Below are positions 1-7,515 of a stretch of DNA of 14,560 nt, piece by piece; within the stretch, counting starts at the first letter, position 1, and each line of letters starts with the position of its first letter. The position numbers were made by a program, and so were the translations under genes. The DNA comes from Bacteroidales bacterium (GTDB taxonomy: Bacteria; Bacteroidota; Bacteroidia; Bacteroidales; UBA932): assembly GCA_017483985.1 (NCBI GenBank), contig JAFUUB010000008.1, positions 1-14,560 on the forward strand, in the 5' to 3' direction. The notes under the pieces were generated by a model. That model was not told the origin of the DNA, ran no database searches, and worked only from the letters and a program-made list of their open reading frames with translations.

Positions 1-486
1 CAGGAGTACATGGAAAACGGCGGCGGCTGGCTGGGCTACCATGCCGCCGGCTACAACGACCAGTCTTTGAAATGGACGTGGTTCCGGGATTTCCTGGGCG
101 GCGTCCGCTTCCTGTGCAACACCTGGCCGCCGCAGCCGGGCCTGGTCAACATCGAAGGACATGACCATGACATCACCAAGAACCTGCCGGACCGTTACGT
201 GGCGCCGGCCACGGAATTTTACCAGTGGCAGCCCGACCCGCGCTCCAATCCGGACATCCGGATCCTGGCAAGCCTGGCGCCGGAGAATTTCCCGATGGGG
301 CTCAAAGATGTGGTCTTCGGCGGGGACTTCCCGGTAGTCTGGACCAACACCAAGTACCGGATGGTCTACATCAACATGGGCCATGGGGACGAGTGCTTTA
401 CGGATGCGACGCAGAACCTTCTCTTTGTCAATTCGTTGCGCTGGGTAGTCAGCCAGTCGCCGAAGGGGGATCCCTTCCAGCGCTAG
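1..486 (+). CDS. ThuA-like domain protein, 3' part (5' end outside window)
   Basis: The frame is open from base 1 (Q-E-Y before the first visible Met at 10), so the gene begins before the window and only about 161 C-terminal residues are present. The visible part resembles the C-terminal half of ThuA-like proteins (trehalose-utilisation type, class I glutamine-amidotransferase-like fold): a GYHAAG turn where ThuA proteins have GxHxA, a W-W-FLGG stretch, an acidic E-F-Y region after the 'K-N-L-P' segment, and a near-terminal G-H-G-D-E motif followed by N-L-L-F-V-N-S-L-R-W. ThuA domains are often fused to, or encoded near, sugar or glycoside metabolism genes, but nothing here shows the substrate. 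The gene ends in TAG and is followed by a clear hairpin terminator, so it is transcriptionally separate from the next gene. Family assignment is fairly sure; the biochemical role is unknown. Confidence 0.75.
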   Translation, partial: QEYMENGGGWLGYHAAGYNDQSLKWTWFRDFLGGVRFLCNTWPPQPGLVNIEGHDHDITKNLPDRYVAPATEFYQWQPDPRSNPDIRILASLAPENFPMGLKDVVFGGDFPVVWTNTKYRMVYINMGHGDECFTDATQNLLFVNSLRWVVSQSPKGDPFQR

Positions 487-505
487 CGGTACGGAATTTG
501 AAAAA

Positions 506-548
506 CAAGGGAATCGGGATGAAAATCCCGATTCTTTTGTTATTTTTG
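506..548 (+). terminator. Rho-independent terminator after the ThuA-like gene
   Basis: A perfect 10-bp stem (GAATCGGGAT at 511-520 and ATCCCGATTC at 525-534) with a GAAA tetraloop, followed by a T-rich run (TTTTGTTATTTTTG). The stem can extend outward through G-U and A-U pairs (506-510 with 535-539). It starts 24 nt after the TAG stop of the ThuA-like gene. Confidence 0.85.
541..548 (+). promoter_or_regulatory. Possible Bacteroides-type -7 box upstream of the coiled-coil gene
   Basis: TATTTTTG fits the TAnnTTTG consensus and lies about 55 nt before the ATG at 604, inside the T-tract of the preceding terminator. No TTTG is found at the expected -33 spacing, so the match may be a by-product of the terminator T-run. 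The presumed leader also holds a small hairpin (TCCCC 561-565 with GGGGA 569-573). Confidence 0.35.
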
Positions 549-603
549 TACGATGTCCCTTCCCCGGAGGGGACCGTAGATGTGAAACTTAAATTGGAAA
601 GAT

Positions 604-1515
604 ATGGAGAACGATCCGATTCAAATGCGCCGTGAAGCGGAAGCCCAGATCGCGAAGACCAAGACCCTCCGTGGCGTGATGTACGGCCTCATCGCCCTGG
701 CGGTCGCCCTGGCCGGCGTCCTGGCTTATGTATGGACCCAGAAATCCTCCCTGGTCAATGACCTGGAGGCGGAGAAACAGGACCTGACCGAACAGATGGT
801 GGCCCTCCAGAAAGATTACGAATCCCTGTCTTCGGATTATGACAGCATCAATTCCCAGCTCGACACCTCCCGTGCCGAGGTGGCGGCCTTGATCGAGCAG
901 ATCCAGAAGACCGAGGCGACCAACCGCACCAAGATGCGCCAGTATGAGAAGGAACTGGGTACCCTGCGTTCCATCATGCGCGGTTACATCACCCAGATTG
1001 ACTCGCTCAACACGTTGAACCACAAGCTGACGGCCGATGCCGCCGCCGCGCGCCGCGAGGCCGCCGAGAGCAAGAAGGCCAACGAGGAGCTGACCCAGCA
1101 GGTGGCCAGCCTGAGCGGCCAGGTGGCCGCCGGTTCCGTCATCAAGGCCCGCGGCATCCGCCTGGAGGCCTACAACGGATCCGACAAGGTGACCGACCGC
1201 AGCAGCCGTGTCGTGCGGATGCTGACCACCCTCAGCCTGGTGGAGAACGACCTGGCTCCGAAGGGACCGGTCCGTGTCTATATCCGCGTCAAGGATCCGG
1301 AGGGCGTCATCCTGACCAATGCCAACCGCAGCCAGTTCACCCTGAACGGCGAGGCCATGGTCGCCTCCGCATCCCGTGAGGTCGACTATGAGGGCAAGGA
1401 GGTCGAGATGAGCATCTACTTGAACGACATCCCGTCCTTCAGCAAGGGCATCTATACGGTTGAGGCCTATACGGAGCAGGCGCTCCTGGGTTCTGCCGAA
1501 CTGATGCTGCGCTAG
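604..1515 (+). CDS. Membrane-anchored coiled-coil protein with C-terminal beta domain, unknown function
   Basis: 303 aa; function not recognised. Layout: a short charged cytoplasmic N-terminus (residues 1-23), one transmembrane helix (about 24-45, rich in A, L, V, G), then a long heptad-like coiled coil (about 48-175, with repeated L/E/K/Q patterns such as LEAEKQDLTEQMVALQKDYE). A globular, probably beta-rich domain of about 120 residues follows and ends in R. This is a single-pass protein with the coil and C-domain outside the cytoplasm (inference from topology). Automated pipelines sometimes name such proteins SMC-like because of the coil, but there is no Walker A motif, so that name would be wrong. 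Its TAG stop directly abuts the ATG of hemW (zero spacing), which suggests co-transcription and possibly translational coupling. The start at 604 is preceded by an A-rich leader rather than a clear Shine-Dalgarno sequence. Confidence 0.75.
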   Translation: MENDPIQMRREAEAQIAKTKTLRGVMYGLIALAVALAGVLAYVWTQKSSLVNDLEAEKQDLTEQMVALQKDYESLSSDYDSINSQLDTSRAEVAALIEQIQKTEATNRTKMRQYEKELGTLRSIMRGYITQIDSLNTLNHKLTADAAAARREAAESKKANEELTQQVASLSGQVAAGSVIKARGIRLEAYNGSDKVTDRSSRVVRMLTTLSLVENDLAPKGPVRVYIRVKDPEGVILTNANRSQFTLNGEAMVASASREVDYEGKEVEMSIYLNDIPSFSKGIYTVEAYTEQALLGSAELMLR

Positions 1516-2625
1516 ATGATCTATGTCCATGTCCCTTTCTGCAAGAGTTTCTGCACCTACTGCGGCTTTTATTCCGAAGTGTGCAAGGGCTCGGCGCAGA
1601 TAGCGGATTACGTGGACGAGGTCTGCCGGGAGATCTCTTCACGGACGGCTGAAACCGCAGCGACGGCATCCGTCAATACGTTATACTTCGGCGGCGGCAC
1701 CCCTTCGGTGCTGCCGCTGTCTGCGCTCAGCCGGATCGTCTCCGCGGTCCGGACGGGCCTCGTTTCCCAGGGCTGTTCGCCTGATTTCGAAGAATTTACA
1801 GTCGAGGTCAATCCGGAAGACATCGTGGAAAAAGGACCGGAATACGTCCGGGGACTGCGTGGTCTGGGGGTGAACCGGATCAGCATGGGCGTCCAGTCCT
1901 TCGACGACGGGATCCTGCGCTGGATGAACCGCCGGCATACCGCGGAGCGGGCCCGGAAGGCCTTCGGCCAGCTCCGGGAAGGGGGCTTCGACAACATCAG
2001 CATCGACCTGATCTTCGGGCTGTCCCAATTGTCGGACGATTTATGGCGTTCCACCCTGGAACAGGCGCTGGAACTGGGTCCGGAGCACATTTCTTCCTAC
2101 CAGCTGTCGGTCGAAGAGGGGAGCACGCTGGAGCGGCAGGTGCTGGAAGGCCGCTATGCGGAGGCTTCCGATGAGCAGTGCCGCCGGCAGTATGACCTTC
2201 TTTGCCAGGCGCTTGCCGCGGCCGGTTATCACCATTACGAGATTTCCAATTTAGCCCGGCCCGGTTTCGAGGCGCGGCACAATGCGGCGTAGTGGCGCCG
2301 CGTCCCTTATGCCGGTTTCGGTCCCGGGGCCCATTCCCTGCTGCCGGACGGACGGACCCGCCGGTGGAACAGCGACGAACTGCCGCATTGGAAGGTGGCC
2401 CAGGAGTTCCTGACCGGGGAAGAGTTGCGGGTGGAGCGACTGATGCTGGCCCTGCGGACGGATGCCGGCCTTCCCGGGGAGGAAATGGAACGGCTTGCCG
2501 ACGCGGGGGCCGTTTCCCGGCTCCTGTCGGAGGGCGCCCTGGCGGAAACCCCGGACGGGCGGATCCGCATCCCCGAGGACCATTTCTTCGTCTCGGACGA
2601 AATCATCCGGGAAGTGTTGCCCTAG
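1516..2625 (+). pseudogene. hemW: HemW-type radical SAM heme chaperone, interrupted by an in-frame amber codon
   Basis: The reading frame encodes a HemW/HemN-like radical SAM protein: CxxxCxxC iron-sulfur motif at residues 9-16 (C-KSF-C-TY-C followed by GFYS), GGGTPS at 59-64, VEVNPE, GVNRISMGVQSFDD, and NISIDLIFGL. HemW is known as a heme chaperone rather than a coproporphyrinogen oxidase; a family-typical C-terminal domain begins around residue 255. The frame stops at TAG 2290-2292 after 258 aa, within what should be R-H-N-x-x-Y-W: here it reads RHNAA-stop-WRR. Downstream the same frame continues with family-like sequence (YAGFGPGAHS, then RRWNS) to a second TAG at 2623-2625. Full length would be 369 positions, normal for the family. 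TAG ends at least five other genes here, so the code is not reassigned. The options are recent nonsense mutation, a base error in the assembly, or readthrough. The product as written lacks the last third and is probably non-functional. Confidence 0.85.
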
Positions 2626-2640
2626 GAAGATACGGATTTC

Positions 2641-2671
2641 TTTGCATTCCGGGCATTATTTCGTATTTTTG
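2641..2671 (+). promoter_or_regulatory. Bacteroides-type promoter for trxA operon
   Basis: A TTTG -33 box at 2641-2644 and a TATTTTTG -7 box at 2664-2671 are separated by 19 nt, matching both halves of the known Bacteroides sigma consensus (TTTG and TAnnTTTG). The start of transcription would fall near 2677, giving a leader of about 50 nt before the trxA ATG at 2729. Confidence 0.65.
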
Positions 2672-2681
2672 TGGGTTAAAT

Positions 2682-2694
2682 GGGTATTATACCC
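2682..2694. promoter_or_regulatory. Perfect 13-bp palindrome in the trxA leader, possible operator
   Basis: GGGTAT-T-ATACCC is a perfect inverted repeat (6-bp arms, one central base) lying just downstream of the predicted start site. It sits where a repressor or RNA structure could act. No regulator is identified, and a 6-bp arm can arise by chance. Confidence 0.35.
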
Positions 2695-2728
2695 TTTGCA
2701 AAACGAACCTTTTTAAAGACTTTGGATT

Positions 2729-3040
2729 ATGGCAAAAGTAGCTACTGTTGCAACCTTTAAGGATATCATCGCCGGCCCGAAGCCGGTCATGGTCGATTTC
2801 TGGGCCGTCTGGTGCGGCCCGTGCCGGATGCTCTCCCCGACGGTGGACGAACTGGCCGAGACGTATGCAGACAAGATCGACGTCGTCAAGTGCAATGTCG
2901 ACGACTGCCAGGAAATCGCCATGGAATACGGTATCCGCAGCATCCCGACCCTGCTGTTCTTCAAGAACGGCGAAGTGGTCGAGCGTTCCGTCGGCGCCGT
3001 GCCGCGCCAGGAGATCGTGGACATCATCGAAAAACTGTAA
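2729..3040 (+). CDS. trxA: Thioredoxin
   Basis: 103 aa, a normal length for a single-domain cytoplasmic thioredoxin. The active site W-C-G-P-C is at residues 28-32, within the typical VDFWAVWCGPC strand-helix junction. The cis-proline loop is S-I-P-T at 71-74, and the usual K-N-G-E-V segment follows. There is no signal peptide, so it acts in the cytoplasm as a general disulfide reductase recycled by thioredoxin reductase (family knowledge; no reductase gene in this window). An extra Cys pair (C55, C60) lies on the third strand side. It is the first gene of a long co-directional run and has its own well-formed promoter, so it probably sets transcription of the genes behind it. The next start codon is only 4 nt past its TAA. 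Confidence 0.95.
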   Translation: MAKVATVATFKDIIAGPKPVMVDFWAVWCGPCRMLSPTVDELAETYADKIDVVKCNVDDCQEIAMEYGIRSIPTLLFFKNGEVVERSVGAVPRQEIVDIIEKL

Positions 3041-3044
3041 AGCC

Positions 3045-3710
3045 ATGAAAAAGAAGATCCTGGCCATCGTCCTTGCGGCGATGTCGCTGGCGTTGACGGT
3101 CGGAGCACAACCCCGGATGGGTGTGCTGGCGGGCTTCACCTCCTCGAAGGCCAGCGTTTCCGAATTCGAGGCTTCCAGCGTATCCCTCTACCATGCCGGT
3201 GTCGCCTTCAATTTCCCGCTGGGCGTGGGATTCGCGGTCCAGCCGCAGCTGACCTACCAGGTGAAAGGCACTTCGCTGGACCAGATCCATTCCCTGGCGG
3301 ATGTTTCCGCGCAGGACATGAACCTGAAGGTCGGCTATGTCGAGATCCCGGTCCAGATCCAGTACGGCGTGGACCTGATGGCCTTCCGCCCGTATGTCTT
3401 CGCGGAACCGTTCATCGGCTTCGGCATCAACATGACCTCGAAGTATTCTGCGGACGATTCGGTCCTCGAAAAACTGACCAACGAATTCAAGGATGCGGAC
3501 CTGCGCCGGTTTGAATACGGCCTCGGCTTCGGTGCGGGCATCGACGTCTGGCGCCTGCAACTGTCGGCCAAGTATTTCTGGAATTTCGGCAAGCTGTCCG
3601 CGGACGGCGGGACCGTGGATTCCCAATACATCGGGGAAACCGTGCGGACGGCGTTCCGGGAAAAGAAGAATTTCAACGGCCTGGCCGTTTCCCTGGCTTA
3701 TTTCTTCTAG
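3045..3710 (+). CDS. Outer-membrane beta-barrel protein, PorT-like family
   Basis: 221 aa from the ATG at 3045. I chose this start because it gives a classic signal peptide (MKKK, hydrophobic core, cleavage after A-L-T-V-G-A, mature N-terminus near QPRMG) and lies 4 nt after trxA; the same frame is open further upstream but that part only overlaps trxA. The mature protein alternates hydrophobic and polar residues as beta strands do, contains the family-like Y-V-E-I-P-V-Q-I-Q-Y-G segment, has Gly/Phe-rich turns (FIGFGINM, YGLGFGAGIDV) and ends in A-Y-F-F with a terminal aromatic, the usual outer-membrane barrel signal. It belongs with the small 8-strand-type barrels annotated as PorT or outer membrane protein beta-barrel domain in Bacteroidota. 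Specific role unknown; no link to T9SS secretion can be shown here. Confidence 0.85.
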   Translation: MKKKILAIVLAAMSLALTVGAQPRMGVLAGFTSSKASVSEFEASSVSLYHAGVAFNFPLGVGFAVQPQLTYQVKGTSLDQIHSLADVSAQDMNLKVGYVEIPVQIQYGVDLMAFRPYVFAEPFIGFGINMTSKYSADDSVLEKLTNEFKDADLRRFEYGLGFGAGIDVWRLQLSAKYFWNFGKLSADGGTVDSQYIGETVRTAFREKKNFNGLAVSLAYFF

Positions 3711-3713
3711 GCC

Positions 3714-4244
3714 ATGGAAGAAAGACGCATCGCCCTGTTCTGTTCCTCCATCGAGGAGATCGATCCGGATTTCCATGAAGCCGCCCGTGAAGTGACCCGG
3801 CGGCTGTGCGGAAAGGGGTATACCATCGTCTCCGGTGGATCCTGGCGCGGGACCATGGGTGTCATTTCCGACGAAGCGGTCCGTTGCGGCGGACGCCATA
3901 TCGGCGTCGTGCCGCGTTTCATGGCGAAATATGCCTATGAAGGGCTGACGCAGCTGGTCTGGACGGATACCATGGCCGAGCGCAAGGGGATCCTGCGTGA
4001 CAAGGCGGAGGCCGTCATCGCCTTGCCGGGCGGCATCGGCACCCTGGATGAACTGATCGAGACCCATGTGCTGGCCAAGCTCGGCCAGTTCGACGGTAAA
4101 CTGTTTGCCTTGAACATCAAGGGCTTCTATGAGCCGCTCAAGGCCTTGTTCCGGCATTATGCCGAGACCGGTATGACGACCCCCCAGGATTGCGCCCGTG
4201 TCACCTTCGTTGACTCGGTTGACGCGTTGATGGAGTTATTGTAA
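3714..4244 (+). CDS. LOG-family nucleoside monophosphate phosphoribohydrolase (TIGR00730 type)
   Basis: 176 aa. Motifs: an S-G-G-S-W-R-G-T-M-G phosphate-binding loop (residues 40-49, the family's GGGxxGLMG), E-R-K at 89-91, and P-G-G-I-G-T-L-D-E at 105-113, the signature motif. Proteins with this pattern were long called lysine decarboxylases; the characterised members cleave the N-glycosidic bond of nucleoside 5'-monophosphates (cytokinin-activating enzymes in plants, AMP or pyrimidine nucleotide hydrolases in bacteria). The substrate cannot be read from the sequence. The first loop is SGGSWRGTMG rather than the more usual YGGGxxGLMG, so it may be a divergent subgroup. Three nucleotides separate it from both its neighbours, so it is clearly in the trxA-trmB run. 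Confidence 0.88.
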   Translation: MEERRIALFCSSIEEIDPDFHEAAREVTRRLCGKGYTIVSGGSWRGTMGVISDEAVRCGGRHIGVVPRFMAKYAYEGLTQLVWTDTMAERKGILRDKAEAVIALPGGIGTLDELIETHVLAKLGQFDGKLFALNIKGFYEPLKALFRHYAETGMTTPQDCARVTFVDSVDALMELL

Positions 4245-4247
4245 GAA

Positions 4248-5225
4248 ATGGATCAAGCCGCGATTAGAAAGCGCCTGCAGGCGGAGATGGACCAGGTCAA
4301 TGAACTGATCCTCCGTTCGCTGGACAGTGATATCGACCTGTTGAACCGGACCAACCGTTCGCTCCTGGAGCGTCCGGGCAAGCAGCTTCGGCCGGTGCTG
4401 GCCCTGCTGGTCGCCCGTTCCCTCGGCGGACGGGTCAACGAGGATACCCTGCGGTTCGCCGCCGCATCCGAACTGTTGCACAATGCTACGCTCCTGCACG
4501 ACGACGTGGCGGACGGCAGCGCGCAGCGGCGGGGACGGCCGACGGTCATGTCGCTGCTGGGTTCCCGGGCATCGGTCCTGCTGGGCGATTTCTGGCTGGT
4601 GCGGGCGGTGGCCCGGATCCTGGAGGCAACCCGGGATTCCAACCGGGTCATCCGGATTTTCGCCGATACCCTGGCGGATCTGGCGGAGGGAGAGATGCTC
4701 CAGCTGCAGAAGGCCTCTTCGGGCGATACACAAGAAGCGGATTACCAGCGGATTATTTATAACAAGACGGCTTCGCTGTTCGTGGCGGCCGCCCTGTCCG
4801 CCGCGATTTCCGTTCAGGCGTCCCCGGCGCAGGAAGCGGCGGTCCGCGCCTATGCGGAAAATCTGGGAATGGCCTTCCAGATCAAGGATGATATCTTTGA
4901 CTATCAGGAGGATGCGTCCATCGGTAAACCGGTCGGGCAGGATTTGCAGGAGCAGAAGATCACCCTGCCGCTCCTGGGCGCCTTGCAGGCCGCGCCGGAG
5001 CAGGAGGCATCGGTGCGCCGGATGGTGACGCAAATCGGCGAACATCCGGAGTATCAGGCGGAAATCGTGGCGTTTGTCAAGACCCGTGGCGGGATGGATT
5101 ATGCCGTCGCGCGGCTGGATGAATATGTGGACAAGGCCATTGCGGCCCTGAACGTGCTTCCCCAAGGGGAAGACCGTCAGGCGCTGGCGGACCTGGCCCG
5201 TTTTGTATCGGAAAGGAAATCATGA
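4248..5225 (+). CDS. Polyprenyl diphosphate synthase, long-chain type
   Basis: 325 aa, typical trans-isoprenyl diphosphate synthase. GKQLRP at 44-49; first aspartate-rich motif D-D-V-A-D at 85-89 within ATLLHDDVADGSAQRRG; LLGD at 111-114; K-T-A at 173-175; second aspartate motif D-D-I-F-D at 214-218 followed by Y. It condenses isopentenyl diphosphate onto an allylic primer using Mg2+ held by the two Asp motifs. The residues just before the first motif are small (A80, T81) rather than aromatic, which in this family goes with long products (hepta-, octa- or nonaprenyl). That fits a side chain for menaquinone, the usual quinone of Bacteroidales (inference). The first motif reads DDVAD where octaprenyl enzymes usually have DDVVD, a mild change. 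Its TGA overlaps the next ATG by 4 nt (ATGA). Confidence 0.92.
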   Translation: MDQAAIRKRLQAEMDQVNELILRSLDSDIDLLNRTNRSLLERPGKQLRPVLALLVARSLGGRVNEDTLRFAAASELLHNATLLHDDVADGSAQRRGRPTVMSLLGSRASVLLGDFWLVRAVARILEATRDSNRVIRIFADTLADLAEGEMLQLQKASSGDTQEADYQRIIYNKTASLFVAAALSAAISVQASPAQEAAVRAYAENLGMAFQIKDDIFDYQEDASIGKPVGQDLQEQKITLPLLGALQAAPEQEASVRRMVTQIGEHPEYQAEIVAFVKTRGGMDYAVARLDEYVDKAIAALNVLPQGEDRQALADLARFVSERKS

Positions 5226-6295
5226 ACCTGGACGCGATCATCGGCAATGAGGAGATCAAGCGGGCCTTCCAAGCCATGGCCCGTACGGGCCGCGTGCCCC
5301 ACGCCTTGCTGCTGCATGAGAACGAAGGCGGCGGTGCCCTGCCGCTGGTGCTGGGATTCATCGAGCTGCTCTCCGGGCATTCCCATTACGAATGGAATAC
5401 GCATTTCTCGTTCCCGATTTCGTCCGGGACCAAGGTGTCCGGGGCGGTGAAGGACCTGACCTGCGATGATTTCGCCAGATACTGGCGGGAATTGCTGGAA
5501 ACGAACCCGTATTTCCTGGAAAATGAACTGTCGGCGGCCCTCGGCATTGAAAAGAAATCCGGGGTGATCGCCGTAGCGGAGGGGAAGTCGATCCTGCAGA
5601 AGCTGTCCCTTTCGGGCGACGGTTACCGGTTCATGGTGATCTGGCTGCCGGAGAAGATGAACCCGCAGACGGCGAACATGCTGCTCAAATCCATCGAGGA
5701 ACCTTCCGAGCAGACGGTCTTCATCCTGGTGACCCATAGTCCGGAGGATGTCCTGGTGACCATCTCCTCGCGTTGCCAGCGCATGCGGGTGCTGCCCCTG
5801 TCCCCGGACGAGGTGGCTCGGACGCTGGTCAGCCAGCGGGGCGTGGATCCCGAGGAAGCGGCCCAGGCGGCGGCCTATTCGGACGGCAGCGTCGGCATGG
5901 CGCTGCAGTTCCTGTCCGGCGAGGGGGATGCCGTCCTGTTCCAGGACTTGTTCGCCGACCTGGTCGGAAGCCTGGCGGACCGCAAGCTGGGAGCCGTCCT
6001 GGAAGTGGGCGAAGCCCTGGCGGCCCTGGATTCGCGGGAGCGCCAGAAGGGGTTCTGCCTGTTTGCCGGAAGCCGGCTGCGCAAGGTCTTCCTGCTCCAG
6101 CAGGGGATGGAGGCGGTGGCGGCGATTCCCCCGCAGGAAGCGGAGTTTTACAAGGATGCGGCGGCGCGGCTGGGAAAGACCTTCTGCCGCAAAGCGTTGG
6201 ATATATTGGGGCGGACCGTCCGCCTCCTGGAACGGAACGTGGGACAGAAGATCCTGTTCTGCAATATGATGACCCGTCTGTGGGCATCGGTTTGA
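5222..6295 (+). CDS. holB: DNA polymerase III delta' subunit (clamp-loader), zinc-module lost
   Basis: 357 aa. The N-terminus (IIGNEEIKRAFQAM, then RVPHALLLHE) and the core (N-M-L-L-K-S-I-E-E-P at 152-161; T-I-S-S-R-C-Q at 180-186) match delta'/DnaX-like AAA+ clamp-loader subunits, which open the sliding clamp during replication. The SRC motif at 183-185 is the arginine-finger motif of this family. The Walker A region is E-N-E-G-G-G-A-L instead of GxxGxGKT, as expected for a delta' that does not bind ATP. Unusually, the four-cysteine zinc-binding module that normally follows the first helix is absent: the sequence goes from IELLSGHSHYEW straight to THFSFPIS with no Cys cluster. The start overlaps the preceding stop (ATGA) and is preceded by GGAAA. 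It is followed 11 nt later by ricT, an arrangement common in Bacteroidota. Confidence 0.85.
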   Translation: MNLDAIIGNEEIKRAFQAMARTGRVPHALLLHENEGGGALPLVLGFIELLSGHSHYEWNTHFSFPISSGTKVSGAVKDLTCDDFARYWRELLETNPYFLENELSAALGIEKKSGVIAVAEGKSILQKLSLSGDGYRFMVIWLPEKMNPQTANMLLKSIEEPSEQTVFILVTHSPEDVLVTISSRCQRMRVLPLSPDEVARTLVSQRGVDPEEAAQAAAYSDGSVGMALQFLSGEGDAVLFQDLFADLVGSLADRKLGAVLEVGEALAALDSRERQKGFCLFAGSRLRKVFLLQQGMEAVAAIPPQEAEFYKDAAARLGKTFCRKALDILGRTVRLLERNVGQKILFCNMMTRLWASV

Positions 6296-6306
6296 AAGAC
6301 TGAGTC

Positions 6307-7515
6307 ATGAATAACGAGAACGAAAATATCAAGTTCGACTGCAGCCGGGGTTGTACGGTGACCCGCGGCCAGAATGACGAACTGAACTGCACGTACCGGC
6401 GCGGTTGCTGCAAGCTGGAGGATTACGACTGGCTGCACGGCGTCGGACAGGAGCAGTACGCCCCCTATTTCGAGGTGCGCTTCAAGAATACCCGCAAGGG
6501 CATCTACCGGAACGATTCCGGACAGAGCGTCAAGATGGGTGATATGGTCATCGTGGAGGCGCAGAGCGGCCATGACCTGGGCATCGTGACCCTGGAGGGC
6601 CCGATCGTGGGCCGCCAGATGAAGTGCAAGGGCATCGATCCGCAGACGTATGAATTCAAGCGGATCTACCGGAAGGCCAAGCCCTTCGACATCGAGAAAT
6701 GGCAGGAAGCCATCGCGCGTGAGCAGGATACTATGATCCGGGCCCGCCAGATTGCCGCGGAACTGGGTCTCGAGATGAAAATCGGTGATGTGGAGTTCCA
6801 GGGAGACGGTACGAAGGCGATTTTCTATTACATCGCCGACGGCCGCGTGGACTTCCGCCAGCTGATCAAGGTGTTTGCCGAAGAATTCCGCATCCGCATC
6901 GAGATGAAGCAGATCGGTGCCCGGCAGGAAGCCGGCCTCATCGGCGGCCTCGGGGTCTGCGGCCGGGAACTTTGCTGCGCGAACTACATCACGAATTTCA
7001 AGTCGATCACCACCGGCGCCGCCCGGGCCCAGGACCTTTCCCTGAATCCGCAGAAGCTGGCCGGCCAGTGCGGCAAGCTCAAGTGCTGCCTCAATTACGA
7101 GGTGGCCAATTACCTGGACGCCCAGTCCCGGATCCCGCGGGTCTCCGAACCGCTGGAGTTCGAGGATGGCCCGGCCTGGCTGGTCAAGACCGATATCCTG
7201 CGGGAAATCATGTACTTCTCGTATGAGAAGGGGTCGCTGGCCAATACCTATGCGCTGGATGCGGCGGAGGTGCGGGAAATTATCAAGATGAACCGCAACG
7301 GCATCCGTCCGGAGTCGCTGAAATTCGAACCGGAGCCGGAACTCCCCGAGTTTGTCACGGCCGTGGGGGATGACAGCATCTCCCGTTTCGACAACGTGGC
7401 GAAGAAACGCAAGAAGAAGGGCGGCTCCGGGAAAAAGGGTGAAAACCGTCAGGGCGGACAGGGCCAGAAGAGCCGCCGTCAGCCCAAACAGAAGGAGGGA
7501 CAGCAACCGGCATGA
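6307..7515 (+). CDS. ricT: PSP1-domain protein, RicT/YaaT-like
   Basis: 402 aa. The PSP1 domain occupies about residues 53-275: a V-K-M-G-D-M-V-I-V-E segment, the FxEEFRIRIEMKQIGARQEAG block, then G-G-L-G-V-C-G-R-E-L-C-C (Cys 218, 223, 224) and GQCGKLKCCLNYE (Cys 255, 260, 261). In Bacillus the homologue RicT forms a complex with RicA and RicF that binds [4Fe-4S] clusters and helps the RNase Y maturation machinery; no ricA or ricF is seen here, so the role in this organism is open. An N-terminal extension adds a second Cys group (C12, C16, C28, C34, C35). The last 35 or so residues form a basic, glycine- and glutamine-rich tail (KKRKKKGGSGKK onward), likely disordered and possibly nucleic-acid binding. 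It overlaps the next gene by 4 nt (ATGA). Confidence 0.88.
   Translation: MNNENENIKFDCSRGCTVTRGQNDELNCTYRRGCCKLEDYDWLHGVGQEQYAPYFEVRFKNTRKGIYRNDSGQSVKMGDMVIVEAQSGHDLGIVTLEGPIVGRQMKCKGIDPQTYEFKRIYRKAKPFDIEKWQEAIAREQDTMIRARQIAAELGLEMKIGDVEFQGDGTKAIFYYIADGRVDFRQLIKVFAEEFRIRIEMKQIGARQEAGLIGGLGVCGRELCCANYITNFKSITTGAARAQDLSLNPQKLAGQCGKLKCCLNYEVANYLDAQSRIPRVSEPLEFEDGPAWLVKTDILREIMYFSYEKGSLANTYALDAAEVREIIKMNRNGIRPESLKFEPEPELPEFVTAVGDDSISRFDNVAKKRKKKGGSGKKGENRQGGQGQKSRRQPKQKEGQQPA

Noticed and set aside
2290..2292. Amber codon as evidence of an alternative genetic code
   Set aside because: TAG is the only plausible stop for the ThuA-like, coiled-coil, barrel, C69 and metK genes in the same window, so TAG is read as stop in general.
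6148..7506. 452-aa minus-strand open frame opposite holB and ricT
   Set aside because: It lies over two well-supported genes with conserved motifs and has the L/H/D/R-rich composition typical of antisense frames in GC-rich genes. The same applies to minus frames at 589-1530, 3024-4157 and 4236-5165 and the plus frame at 13630-14535.
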